Of a stretch of 64,000 nucleotides of DNA, positions 52,305 to 61,127 are shown piece after piece. The stretch spans positions 4,405,501-4,469,500 of the forward strand of contig NZ_JALJWF010000001.1 of assembly GCF_024168645.1 (NCBI RefSeq), given 5' to 3'. This DNA is from Pseudomonas sp. GGS8. GTDB taxonomy: Bacteria; Pseudomonadota; Gammaproteobacteria; Pseudomonadales; Pseudomonadaceae. The position numbers and the translations under genes were made by a program. Under the pieces are notes generated by a model. It had not been told where the DNA came from. It did not search any database and saw only the letters and a list, made by a program, of their open reading frames with translations. The first letter of the stretch is position 1, and each line of letters starts with the position of its first letter.

Positions 52305-52709
52305 TCAGTGCACCGGAGTAAAAATGGGCTTACTCTTGTCCTTCAACAGGACGACCAGAAACTTGGCGGGTTTGGTGAGGCTGGCGTTGCGCCCGACCGT
52401 GTGGATGTCGTCCGGGCCTTCGTAGAAGGTCTGGCCCGGTGTCAGCGTGACGGATTCGCCGCCGCGCACACCCATCACAATCGAACCCTCCAGCACATAG
52501 ATAAATCCGTGTGCATTGTGCCGATGCACGGGATCGCCTCCACCCGGTGGAAACTCCACGGTGATCATCACCGCTTCCTTGCCGGGATAGTCCGCCAGTG
52601 CTTTGGTCATCAGCGGTGTTACCTGCGCCGGTGGTGGTGGCGCCGCTTGTGCGCCGGCGGCGCCGGTGGTCAACAGGAGCCCTATGGCGAAGATTCTGAA
52701 CATGGACAT
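52305..52709 (-). CDS. Secreted cupin-domain protein
   Basis: A 134-residue protein: signal peptide ending AGAQAAPPPP, then a single cupin barrel. Cupin motif 1 is HRHNAHGFIYVLEGSIVMGV with two metal-binding His; motif 2 is PGQTFYEGPDDIHTVGRN with one His. It may be a metal-dependent isomerase or dioxygenase-like binding protein in the periplasm. It precedes the efflux operon on the same strand (upstream, 113 bases) and may be co-transcribed with it. Confidence 0.88.
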   Translation of the reverse strand: MSMFRIFAIGLLLTTGAAGAQAAPPPPAQVTPLMTKALADYPGKEAVMITVEFPPGGGDPVHRHNAHGFIYVLEGSIVMGVRGGESVTLTPGQTFYEGPDDIHTVGRNASLTKPAKFLVVLLKDKSKPIFTPVH

Positions 52710-52758
52710 GGCGTGTTCCTCGTTGTCGGTCCGGTAGGGGGTAATGTCGGTAAGTTAC

Positions 52759-52885
52759 TGTGGCGAGGGGGCTTGTCGGAACGCCGCACCGCCCCGTTGG
52801 GCTGCGAAGCTGCCCAAAAATCTCTGATGTATCAAAAGTCTTGTGAGTGCTGCGCACTCAAACGGGGGCAAGCCCCCTCGCCACA
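52759..52885. repeat. REP doublet (REPIN) typical of P. fluorescens-group genomes
   Basis: TGTGGCGAGGGGGCTTG (52759-52775) and its exact reverse complement CAAGCCCCCTCGCCACA (52869-52885) are separated by ~93 bases. This is the inverted-pair layout of REPINs, which are mobilised in trans by a RAYT transposase; no RAYT gene lies in the window. Confidence 0.9.
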
Positions 52886-52890
52886 CCTGA

Positions 52891-53370
52891 TCAGGACAGG
52901 CCGGACTTGTCTACGCCGAATGCCTTGTCGTACGTGCCGGGCACGACCTGGAAGCCCACGTTGATGCGATTCCAGGCATTGATCGACATGACCAGGAAGG
53001 TCAGATCGGACAATTCCTTCTCGGACAGTTGTATGCGAACACGCTCATAGAGCTCATCAGGCACGCCATGGGCGGGAATCTGGGTGAGGATTTCGGTCCA
53101 CGCCAAGGCAGCGCGCTCGCGTGGGCTGAACAGCGTTGACTCACGCCAGATGGCGACATGGTGAATCCTGAGTGGCCGCTCGCCATGGATCGTGGCTTCC
53201 TTCACATGCATGTCCACGCAGAAGGCGCAGCCGTTGAGTTGCGATGCCCTGATATCCACGAGATCGCGCAGCGACTCCTCGATGGCACATTGCTTGAAGG
53301 CAAGGCTGAACTCGACGAACTTCTTGAACAGCTCGGGGGATTGCTTCTGGTAATCGATGCGCTGAGTCAT
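52891..53370 (-). CDS. AhpD-like/carboxymuconolactone-decarboxylase-family protein
   Basis: A 159-residue protein of the alkylhydroperoxidase AhpD-like fold: DLVDIRASQLNGCAFCVDMH carries the redox-active CxxC and downstream His, then EATIHGERPLRIHHVAIWRE and LSDLTFLVMSINAWNRINVG. It probably uses the Cys pair for peroxide or disulfide chemistry. It is upstream of the REP doublet and in the same direction as the NAD(P)-binding protein gene (86 bases), likely one transcript. Confidence 0.9.
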   Translation of the reverse strand: MTQRIDYQKQSPELFKKFVEFSLAFKQCAIEESLRDLVDIRASQLNGCAFCVDMHVKEATIHGERPLRIHHVAIWRESTLFSPRERAALAWTEILTQIPAHGVPDELYERVRIQLSEKELSDLTFLVMSINAWNRINVGFQVVPGTYDKAFGVDKSGLS

Positions 53371-53456
53371 GGTGAATCCTCTGTGTGAGAAGTACGTAGG
53401 TGGAAATTCGATGGCGTCCTGCCCCTGGCCAGTTGGCCAGCTGACTGGCGCGATCC

Positions 53457-54206
53457 TTAAGCCGATGTGCGACTGAGCCAGTTCAGGAAACGTGTCGGAC
53501 CGATGTGCGAGTCGTCACCCGCGACCAGGGATCGATCATTCAACTCATTGCCGAAGTAGCGCGCATGCACGTCGGCGATGACCTGCCGCTTGTCGTGGTG
53601 CGCGGCAAGAAACTTGCGCGCCAGTTCATCGAGAGGGAAACGATCAGGTCCGCCCACCTCGACGATGCCGTTGACCGGTGCCCCGACCGCAAGATCGGCC
53701 AGCACCGCCGAGACGTCATCCGATGCGATGGGCTGGATAAGGGCAGGCGAGAGGTGAATCGTGTCGCCCTCTGCCCCTGAGTTGACAATGCCTTCGATGA
53801 ACTCGAAGAACTGCGTCGAGCGCAGGATGGTGTAGGGGATTTTCGACGCCTTGATCAGCTCTTCCTGGGCGACTTTTGCCCGGAAGTAACCGCTTTGCGG
53901 CAGACGATCGGGGCCCACGACAGAGAGCGCGACATGGTGCTCTACGCCAGCGGCCGCTTCGGCTGCAAGCAGGTTTCGACCGGACGTTTGAAAGAATTCC
54001 ATGACGGCCCGGTCTTCAAATGAGGGAGAGTTCGCCACATCGACGACGACCTGAGCACCGGCAAGCGCTTCGGCCAGCCCCTCGCCAGTGAGGGTGTTCA
54101 CGCCTGTGCGTGGCGAGGCCGCCACCGTCTCGTGTCCATTGAGACGTAGCCTGCTGACAATGTTCGACCCGATCAGTCCGCTACCGCCAATAACGACAAT
54201 TTTCAT
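53457..54206 (-). CDS. NAD(P)-binding atypical SDR (NmrA/YtfG-like)
   Basis: From the ATG at 54206 (GAGGAG upstream) this gives 249 residues. Rossmann motif MKIVVIGGSGLIGSNIVSRL; central motif HHVALSVVGPDRLPQSGYFRAKVAQEELI; C-terminal region binding a small ligand. These proteins act as NADP sensors or quinone reductases. It is divergent from the winged-helix/TPR regulator at 54434 with a 227-base intergenic region, so it is probably the regulated target along with the AhpD-like gene. Confidence 0.9.
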   Translation of the reverse strand: MKIVVIGGSGLIGSNIVSRLRLNGHETVAASPRTGVNTLTGEGLAEALAGAQVVVDVANSPSFEDRAVMEFFQTSGRNLLAAEAAAGVEHHVALSVVGPDRLPQSGYFRAKVAQEELIKASKIPYTILRSTQFFEFIEGIVNSGAEGDTIHLSPALIQPIASDDVSAVLADLAVGAPVNGIVEVGGPDRFPLDELARKFLAAHHDKRQVIADVHARYFGNELNDRSLVAGDDSHIGPTRFLNWLSRTSA

Positions 54207-54433
54207 GTCCCGCTCCTCGGTTGGGTGTCGATCAAATTTCGTTGCAGTGATCGATATAGGGAGCATGCTCGCCAGTAGGGCGTAATACTTTGCCGAAGCC
54301 TTGGGTTTCCATTGAATTTGGCTTGGCTATTTGTCCAGGAACCCGTGTTATAAATCACGTCGCCTGGCCGCCAATCGTCGGCCGGTAACCACGGGCATGT
54401 GCCCGGCGCGTGAGTACGGGACAGGAGCCCTGA

Positions 54434-56008
54434 ATGCTATTGGTGTTTGATGACTGCGTGCTCGACCTGGACCGGCGAGAACTCCTTCGGGCCTCCCAGG
54501 TCGTTGCCACTGCGCCCCAGGTTTTCGACCTGCTGGTCTACCTGGCGCAGAACCGCGAGCACGTCGTCAGCAGGGACGATCTGATCAATGCGATATGGGC
54601 CGGACGAATCGTCTCGGAGTCGACCCTGGCCAGCCATATCAATGCGGTGCGCAAGGCGGTCGGCGATAACGGTCAGCAGCAGCGTGTGATTCGAACGGTG
54701 GCTCGCAAGGGATTCCGGTTCGTCGCCGAGGTCAAGCCGGTGGAGGACGTTGGCCTTCCCGGCACCGAGCCCGCCCCATCGGTTGCAGTTTCTGCACCCG
54801 AGCCGGCCCTGCCTGCCAAACCGTCCATCGCGGTCTTGCCGTTCGTGAACTTGAGCGGGGACGAAGAGCAGGACTACCTGGCCGACGGCGTGGTAGGGGA
54901 CATCATCGCGGCGCTGTCGCAGTATCGCTGGCTGTTTGTCGTCGCGCGCAACTCGAGCTTTACCTACAAGACCCGTACGGTGGATGTGAAACAAGTCGGT
55001 CGCGAATTGGGCGTTCGCTATGTGCTGGAGGGCAGCTGGCGCAAGGCCAAAAATCGTGTGCGCATCACGGCCCAGCTGATTGATGCGACAACCGGGGCCC
55101 ACCATTGGGCGGGCCGTTTCGAAGGTGTGCAGGGAGACATTTTCGAACTGCAGGACCAGATCACCGAAAGCGTGGTCGGCGCGATCGCGCCACAACTTGA
55201 GCGGGCGGAGATCGAACGTGCGAGGCACACGCCCACCGAAAGCCTCGACGCCTACGATTATTATCTGCGTGCAATGGCCAAGCTTCATCATGGCACCAGG
55301 GAGGCCATCGACCAGGCGCTGCCGCTCTTCCATAAGGCCATAGAGTTCGACGCGGATTTTGCATCGGCCTATGCGATGGCGGCCTGGTGTCATAGTTGGC
55401 GCAAAGCCAATCGCTGGATGACTGATCACTCACGGGAGGAAGCGGAGGGTATTCGACTCGCTCGCCGAGCGGTGGAGCTGGACAGGGGCGATGCGGTTGC
55501 TCTCACCCGAAGCGGCCATACGCTTGGCTATCTTGCTGGCGACCTCCGGGGTGGCATCGCATTGCTGGACAAGGCACTCATGCTCAATCCGAACCTCGCC
55601 GCCGCATGGTTCCTCGGCGCGTTCCTCAGGCTCTGGCACGGCGAAACCGATGCAGCCATCGAGTACTTCACGCACGCCATGCGGTTCAGCCCCCTCGACC
55701 CGGAACTGTATAGAATGCAAGCCGGAATGGCGGTCGCGAATCTCTTCGTGGGGCGCTTTGATACGGCGTCGTCATGGGCAGAGAAAGCGCTTCGGGATTT
55801 GCCAGGTTTTCTGTTGGCCGTCGCCATTCTCGCTGCGAGCCATGCGCTGGCCGGACGGATGGCCGAAGCGCGCTATGCGATGGACCATTTGCGTAAACTC
55901 GATCCTACGTTGCGCCTGTGCAATATCTCTGATTGGCTACCGATCCACCGGCCGGAGAATCTCGCCACGCTGGTGGATGGTCTACGCAGAGCGGGGCTGC
56001 CGGAATAA
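54434..56008 (+). CDS. Winged-helix (OmpR-type) regulator with TolB-like and TPR domains
   Basis: A 524-residue cytosolic regulator without a membrane segment or receiver domain. Residues ~5-95 are an OmpR/PhoB-type wHTH (VFDLLVYLAQNREHVVSRDDLINAIW; TVARKGFRFVAEV). Residues ~125-235 resemble the TolB N-domain-like sensor of CadC-like adenylate-cyclase-associated proteins (SIAVLPFVNLSGDEEQDYLA DG). Residues ~290-510 are TPR-like repeats. This layout is known in CadC-like and HilA-like regulators. It is divergent from the SDR gene and upstream of the MscS gene. Confidence 0.85.
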   Translation: MLLVFDDCVLDLDRRELLRASQVVATAPQVFDLLVYLAQNREHVVSRDDLINAIWAGRIVSESTLASHINAVRKAVGDNGQQQRVIRTVARKGFRFVAEVKPVEDVGLPGTEPAPSVAVSAPEPALPAKPSIAVLPFVNLSGDEEQDYLADGVVGDIIAALSQYRWLFVVARNSSFTYKTRTVDVKQVGRELGVRYVLEGSWRKAKNRVRITAQLIDATTGAHHWAGRFEGVQGDIFELQDQITESVVGAIAPQLERAEIERARHTPTESLDAYDYYLRAMAKLHHGTREAIDQALPLFHKAIEFDADFASAYAMAAWCHSWRKANRWMTDHSREEAEGIRLARRAVELDRGDAVALTRSGHTLGYLAGDLRGGIALLDKALMLNPNLAAAWFLGAFLRLWHGETDAAIEYFTHAMRFSPLDPELYRMQAGMAVANLFVGRFDTASSWAEKALRDLPGFLLAVAILAASHALAGRMAEARYAMDHLRKLDPTLRLCNISDWLPIHRPENLATLVDGLRRAGLPE

Positions 56009-56022
56009 AGGAGAAATCATTG

Positions 56023-57456
56023 ATGTTCACGTTCTTGCAGGCTCACCCCTTGATCTGCGCCGCCATCCTGATCGTGATTGAACTGGCGCTCTGGCAGTTC
56101 ATTGGTGCCTCGCGGCGCAACCTGCGAATAGGCGTGCGCGTCAGTATTTTTGTGTTGTTCTGCTGGGTGATGCTGTCTGTCGGCATCAGCCCCTTGCAAC
56201 CACCACTCTGGCCGGAGGATCCCGTACTGAACCTGATGGCCACGGTGTTGGGCATCAGCTGGTGGCTGTTTGCGGCCAGAGTACTGACCGTGATTCTGGG
56301 CAATGGCCTGATCTCTCGTGCCGGCCAAAGCGCTCGATTTCTCTACGATCTGATGGGGGCGTTGATTTTCCTGATTGGCATTGTCGGCGCAGCGGCCTAT
56401 GTCTTGCAGCTGCCGGTCAAGGGCTTGCTGGCGACTTCCGGGGCGATGGCGATCATTATCGGTCTGGCGGTGCAAAGCACATTGAGCGATCTGTTTTCAG
56501 GGATCGTGATCAACACCACGAAGCCTTACCAACTGGATGACCAGATCTCCATTGATGGTACCGAGGGGAGGGTGGTTGAAATTGACTGGCGCTCGACGCA
56601 TTTGATCACCGATATGGGCGGCATTGCGGTGGTGCCCAACTCTTTGGCAGCGAAAGCGCGAATTATCAATTTCAGTCGTCCCGGGAATGTACACGGGGTC
56701 AGTGTGATCGTTGCAGTGCCTAGCAGCGTGCGGCCGCGCCGCGTCATTGATGCGCTGGAAAAAACCTTGCGCGGGACCCAGGCGTTGTTGCCGGCGTTCT
56801 CCGCTAAAGTTTCGGTAAAAAGCTCTCACCTCGACTACACCGAATACGAACTCAAGGGTTTTATAGCGTCACAAAAGCACAAGACCGAAGTGTGCAACCT
56901 GATGTTCGACCTCGCCCATCGTCACCTCGAAGCCGCGGGTGTCGCCTGGGATGCCGGTCAGGAAAAACAGCCCTGGAATCGTCAACGCCAGTTGCTCGAA
57001 GACGTACGTATTTTCCGCTCGCTGAGCAGCGATGAGCGTGAACGGCTCGCCGGTGAAATGACCCCGGTGGACTATAAGGCCGATGAGGTGATTCTGGCTT
57101 TCGGTGAGGTTGCCGATTGCCTGATGATTATCAGCACCGGGGTGGTCTCCGTCTCGATTCACGACGGTGAAAAACTGATTGAGGCAATGCGTATGGGGCC
57201 GGGAGAGGTCATGGGCGAAGAGGGGATTCTCGCCGCAGGTCCTTCGCGAGGAGAGTTTCGCAGTATCACCAGTGGCCGGCTTTTCAGGATTGAAAAAACC
57301 ACGCTCGACAACCAGTTGGAGCACCTCAGTGATTTGAAATCTGCCCTGAGCACTCTACAAGATCAGCGCCTGGAAATCCGTCAGACCGTGGTCATGCAAA
57401 AGCCTGTGGAGATCAAGAAGAGCGGGTTGTTACACTGGTTGCTGCAGAGGAAGTGA
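56023..57456 (+). CDS. MscS-type mechanosensitive channel with C-terminal cyclic-nucleotide-binding domain
   Basis: From the ATG at 56023 (AAAGGAGA upstream) this gives 477 residues. Four N-terminal helices precede the pore helix and MscS beta-domain: LLATSGAMAIIIGLAVQSTL then SDLFSGIVINTTKPYQLDDQIS. Residues ~330-450 are a cNMP-binding domain (IFRSLSSDERERLAGEMTPV, and GPGEVMGEEGILAAGPSR with the phosphate-binding cassette). MscS-cNMP fusions are gated or modulated by cyclic nucleotides. It follows the regulator by 14 bases, so the two are likely co-transcribed. Confidence 0.93.
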   Translation: MFTFLQAHPLICAAILIVIELALWQFIGASRRNLRIGVRVSIFVLFCWVMLSVGISPLQPPLWPEDPVLNLMATVLGISWWLFAARVLTVILGNGLISRAGQSARFLYDLMGALIFLIGIVGAAAYVLQLPVKGLLATSGAMAIIIGLAVQSTLSDLFSGIVINTTKPYQLDDQISIDGTEGRVVEIDWRSTHLITDMGGIAVVPNSLAAKARIINFSRPGNVHGVSVIVAVPSSVRPRRVIDALEKTLRGTQALLPAFSAKVSVKSSHLDYTEYELKGFIASQKHKTEVCNLMFDLAHRHLEAAGVAWDAGQEKQPWNRQRQLLEDVRIFRSLSSDERERLAGEMTPVDYKADEVILAFGEVADCLMIISTGVVSVSIHDGEKLIEAMRMGPGEVMGEEGILAAGPSRGEFRSITSGRLFRIEKTTLDNQLEHLSDLKSALSTLQDQRLEIRQTVVMQKPVEIKKSGLLHWLLQRK

Positions 57457-57535
57457 AAGACGTCAGCGCGAGGGCGGGGCATCTGGAGCAGCCAGCATTC
57501 GACCTCTCTAAACGCCCAGCCCCAAGCCGCGCTGG

Positions 57536-58015
57536 TTAATGCCTTAGAGCCGCTTGGATCGCAGCGATGTCGACCTTTGTCATTCCCATCATGGCGTCGA
57601 ACGCGCGCTTGGCTGCTGCCCGATCAGGATTGGCTATCGCGCAGGTCAGGACGCGTGGCGTGATCTGCCACGACAGTCCCCACTTGTCCTTGCACCAACC
57701 GCATACATTTTCCTGGCCGCCGTTTCCGACAATCGCGTTCCACAAACGGTCGGTTTCGGCCTGGTCGTCGGTCGCCACCTGAAACGAGAAAGCCTCGTTG
57801 TGCTTGACCCCCGGCCCGCCGTTCAGCCCAAGACAAGGGATGCCCATCACCGTGAACTCCACCGTCAAGACGTCGCCCTGTTTGCCCGCTGGATAGTCGC
57901 CAGGCGCGCGAAGGACGGCTCCCACGGCGCTGTCCGGAAACGTCTCGGCGTAAAACGTCGCAGCGTCCAGCGCGGTGCCGTCGTACCAGAGACAAATCGT
58001 GTTCTTGCTGATCAT
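57536..58015 (-). CDS. PhnB-like VOC-family protein
   Basis: From the ATG at 58015 this gives 159 residues of the 3-demethylubiquinone-9 3-methyltransferase-like VOC group: NTICLWYDGTALDAATFYAETFPDS, VEFTVMGIPCLGLNGGPGVKHNEAFSFQV, and DRLWNAIVGNGGQENVCGWCKDKWGLSWQITP. Despite the domain name these are metal-binding-fold proteins of unknown enzymatic role. Single gene, convergent with the MscS gene. Confidence 0.88.
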   Translation of the reverse strand: MISKNTICLWYDGTALDAATFYAETFPDSAVGAVLRAPGDYPAGKQGDVLTVEFTVMGIPCLGLNGGPGVKHNEAFSFQVATDDQAETDRLWNAIVGNGGQENVCGWCKDKWGLSWQITPRVLTCAIANPDRAAAKRAFDAMMGMTKVDIAAIQAALRH

Positions 58016-58450
58016 CTTGGTTCTCCAGAGTTGGGACAGGTACGTGGATTCTAGCAGTGCAGGCAACCGCATATTCCTGATCTACGCTACAGGGCAGAAC
58101 CGAGCGGCCTGTCTATGAGGTTGGGTTATGTCTGAGGACAATTATGGGCGCAGCAGGACAAGTATTTTCTTACGTAATCCTGGGTTATCGCGCACAACTC
58201 GCCCCCAGCGCACTCGGCTTTAACTTCACGGCAATGGTGTTTGCGACGCTTCGCGAGGGCGATCAGCGGGCGGTTGAAGCATTCGAGGTTGCGCTTCAGG
58301 AGATACCCCAAATAGTCGGCTTTCAACTGGCTTGATCGGTCGCAGAATGGTGCTAGGGCTTTTTGCGCTTCTGCAGTTAGCATTAGGCTTTATCTACGCA
58401 GTCACCGAGTGGGTCGAACTTTGATTGAACGACGCCAATTTAGCGGAGGC
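58016..58450. other. Intergenic region; short overlapping frames, coding status open
   Basis: A plus-strand frame at 58144-58335 (MGAAGQVFSYVILGYRAQLA...) and a minus-strand frame at 58126-58383 (MLTAEAQKALAPFCDRSSQL...) overlap completely. Neither has a ribosome site or a recognised family. I list neither as a gene. Confidence 0.4.
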
Positions 58451-59434
58451 ATGAAGGGGAAAAATCTCCGCTATCTGAATGAAAACCCTGATGAGCCTGC
58501 TCGAATGACCCGAGCAGGCTTTGTGCTGCTCGAGCATTTCTCGTTGCCTGCGTTCACCCAGGCACTGGACACCATTGTCACCGCGAATCTTCTACGACCC
58601 AGGTTGTTCTCTTCGCGAACGTTCGGCTTGAGCGATGGCGAGGTCATCAGCGATCTGGGTCTGGTCATTCGGCCGGATGCACGTCTGGATGCTTCAGCCA
58701 TTCACGATCTGGATCTGCTGGTCATTTGTGGCGGCTACAGGACAGCGCTCAAGGCTAATGATGAGTTCATCAGCCTGTTGCGAACGGCGGCGGACCAGGG
58801 TGTCAGTCTGGCCGGGTTGTGGAATGGCGCATGGTTCCTGGGCAGCGCAGGTTTGCTCGATGGGTATCGTTGCGCCATTCACCCCGAACATCGCCCCGCA
58901 CTCGCGGAAATCTCCAAGGCGACACAGGTCACCAGCGAGCCCTACGTCATTGATCGTGACCGCCTCACGGCTTCCAGCCCTTCGGGGGCATTCCATATGG
59001 CGCTGGACTGGATCAAGGGCCTGCACGATAAAGCCCTCGTCGAGGGGATCGAGGACATTCTGGCGTTCGAGGAGTCTCGTTACCGGCGCATCAAACCGGC
59101 TGAAAATATCTGTGTGAGCGCGCCCTTGCGCGAGGTGGTCAAGCTGATGGATGCCAACCTCGAAGAGCCTCTGGAGCTGGAGCAACTGGCGGTCTATGCC
59201 GGCCGTTCCCGGCGACAACTGGAGCGTTTATTCAAGGAACAACTCGGTACAACGCCGCAGCGGTATTACATGGAGCTGCGCATCACCGAAGCGCGGCGAC
59301 TGCTGCAGCACACAGAACTGTCCCAGGTAGACGTGTTGGTGGCCTGTGGTTTCGTGTCGCCCAGTCATTTCAGCAAGTGCTATAGCTCGTACTTCGGGTA
59401 CAGACCCTCCAAGGAAAAGCGGCTCGTCAAATAA
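58451..59434 (+). CDS. GlxA-type AraC-family regulator (DJ-1/PfpI plus HTH)
   Basis: From the ATG at 58451 (GGAGG just upstream) this gives 327 residues. An N-terminal DJ-1/PfpI-like domain (FVLLEHFSLPAFTQALDTIV; LLVICGGYRTALKANDEF; GVSLAGLWNGAWFLGSAGLL) lacks the catalytic Cys, as in ArgR/GbdR/CdhR-type sensors. A C-terminal AraC double HTH follows (ELEQLAVYAGRSRRQLERLF ... VDVLVACGFVSPSHFSKCYS). The group senses quaternary amines or amino acids; the ligand here is unknown. Start at 58505 also possible. Confidence 0.9.
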   Translation: MKGKNLRYLNENPDEPARMTRAGFVLLEHFSLPAFTQALDTIVTANLLRPRLFSSRTFGLSDGEVISDLGLVIRPDARLDASAIHDLDLLVICGGYRTALKANDEFISLLRTAADQGVSLAGLWNGAWFLGSAGLLDGYRCAIHPEHRPALAEISKATQVTSEPYVIDRDRLTASSPSGAFHMALDWIKGLHDKALVEGIEDILAFEESRYRRIKPAENICVSAPLREVVKLMDANLEEPLELEQLAVYAGRSRRQLERLFKEQLGTTPQRYYMELRITEARRLLQHTELSQVDVLVACGFVSPSHFSKCYSSYFGYRPSKEKRLVK

Positions 59435-59459
59435 ACTCAGTCAAGGCGCTCCTACAGCC

Positions 59460-61001
59460 TTATCCGGCCTCGATCAAAGACAAGCAGGCAGTCTGATTCC
59501 GGCCTGAGCGTTTTGCCAGGTACAGTGCCGAGTCCGCCTGTGTCAGCAGGTGTTTATATTCGGCAGTCTCCGGTATGCAGGTATGAACCCCTAAACTGAC
59601 GGTCACCCGTCTGGCGAGGTTGCCATCGTGTGTAATGGCAAGGTTCAGCACCGCGAGCCTGATGTCTTCGGCAATGGAGTAGGCACCTTTGGCATCTGTA
59701 TCAGGTAGCAATAGTGCAAACTCTTCGCCACCGTACCGCGCGGCTAAATCGGATGGCCTGTGAATGCATTGCGCAATTGCCTGTGCAACGGAAGCGATGC
59801 AATGGTCGCCGGCAATGTGCCCGTATTGATCGTTGAAGCTTTTAAAATAATCAATGTCGAGCATTATCAAACTGATCGCAGATTGATGTCTTACCGCGCG
59901 AAGCCATTCCTGTTGCAAGCTGTTTTCGAGGTGGCGTCGGTTTGCAAGTCCGGTGAGAGCATCCTGCAATACCAGTTTTTCCAGGGCTGCCCGGGTCTGC
60001 TTCAAATGATTTTCTACCGAGACGCCGTAACGTATTTTCTTGATGAGCAAGAGACCGACGAGAAGGTTCACCAGCAGCACTGCGCCAATCATTAATGCCA
60101 TCTTGATTGTTCCGGTTTTCCACTCGGCAAAAATGGCTTCCCGTGAATTGGCGGCAGCGACGACCAACGGATATTTTTGAAGCAGTCTGTAGCCGAAGAG
60201 TCGATCAACGCCATCGATAATCGATTTGATCATGACGGTATCAGCCGGAGACTTGGGTAAATAGATGGAAAATATTTCCCCTTTGGCTAGCGATGCACCG
60301 ATAAATTCTTCAGCAAAAGGCCGCCTGGCGATTATCGTTCCGTCGGGAAGGGCCAGGAAAATGGCGCCTTTGCGGTCAATGGAGAACGTTGAGAAGAACT
60401 TATCAAAGTAGGCCATTTTGATCGTGGCCAGCGCGACACCCTTAAAATGGCCTTCGCTATCGTTGACTCGTCGGGAGAACGGAATAATCCATTCTCCGGT
60501 CGTGCGGCTGCGTATGGCCCGGCCGATGCGAGGCGACAGGGTTACGTTGTTTTTGTGAAAGATGAAGTAGTCACGATCGGCATTGTTGGGGGCTTCAGGT
60601 TTCGAGTCGAACGAAGTCAGGATCCAGTTGCCGTTTTCATCATAGTAAAAAAGGCCGTGCAACTGCTCGGTGGTAAAGACTCTGCGCTTAAGCAGTTTTT
60701 GCGTTTTGTCGAGCTGTTGGGCGCTTGGATTGTCTTTTATTCTGTCGATCAGTTCATCCAGGATCAGGTTGGCTTCATCAAACGTATCAGTCGCTTGTTG
60801 GGCTATCGACCACGTCAAATTGCCTGACACCCGTTTTGCTTGTGAGAGTTCATAGGCTTTACTTTGGGCGGCTTGAAGCCAGTAAATACTAAGTATCGAA
60901 AGGGTGACTAAAGCCATGAACACGACGGAGATCGCTGTTGCCGGCAGTCTTCTCGATTGCAATGGTGGCTGGCGGGTCTTGTCTTCGGAGCGGTTTTCCA
61001 C
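59460..61001 (-). CDS. Membrane diguanylate cyclase (dCache-GGDEF)
   Basis: A 513-residue protein. A first membrane helix (about 22-44) and a second (about 298-320) bound a ~250-residue periplasmic dCache domain (DYFIFHKNNVTLSPRIGRAI; GEWIIPFSRRVNDSEGHFKG). The cytosolic GGDEF domain holds DALTGLANRRHLENSL and the active motif RYGGEEFALLLPD; the inhibitory I-site RxxD (RPSD) sits five residues before GGEEF. It makes c-di-GMP, controlled by an external small ligand and by product inhibition. Confidence 0.95.
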   Translation of the reverse strand: MENRSEDKTRQPPLQSRRLPATAISVVFMALVTLSILSIYWLQAAQSKAYELSQAKRVSGNLTWSIAQQATDTFDEANLILDELIDRIKDNPSAQQLDKTQKLLKRRVFTTEQLHGLFYYDENGNWILTSFDSKPEAPNNADRDYFIFHKNNVTLSPRIGRAIRSRTTGEWIIPFSRRVNDSEGHFKGVALATIKMAYFDKFFSTFSIDRKGAIFLALPDGTIIARRPFAEEFIGASLAKGEIFSIYLPKSPADTVMIKSIIDGVDRLFGYRLLQKYPLVVAAANSREAIFAEWKTGTIKMALMIGAVLLVNLLVGLLLIKKIRYGVSVENHLKQTRAALEKLVLQDALTGLANRRHLENSLQQEWLRAVRHQSAISLIMLDIDYFKSFNDQYGHIAGDHCIASVAQAIAQCIHRPSDLAARYGGEEFALLLPDTDAKGAYSIAEDIRLAVLNLAITHDGNLARRVTVSLGVHTCIPETAEYKHLLTQADSALYLAKRSGRNQTACLSLIEAG

Positions 61002-61127
61002 AAAAACCCCTAGGATGAATTTCGACTACCTTATCTGCTGATCTCCATCGGTGCCAACAGTTCATGTCATTCTCGAACTTCGGGCAATTCAAGATCCCTA
61101 TGGGCTTTCACGTTTTGTTCTAAACGG

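Noticed and set aside
54437..55429. 330-residue minus-strand frame opposite the regulator gene
   Set aside because: Antisense to a well-formed wHTH/TPR protein; no start signals.
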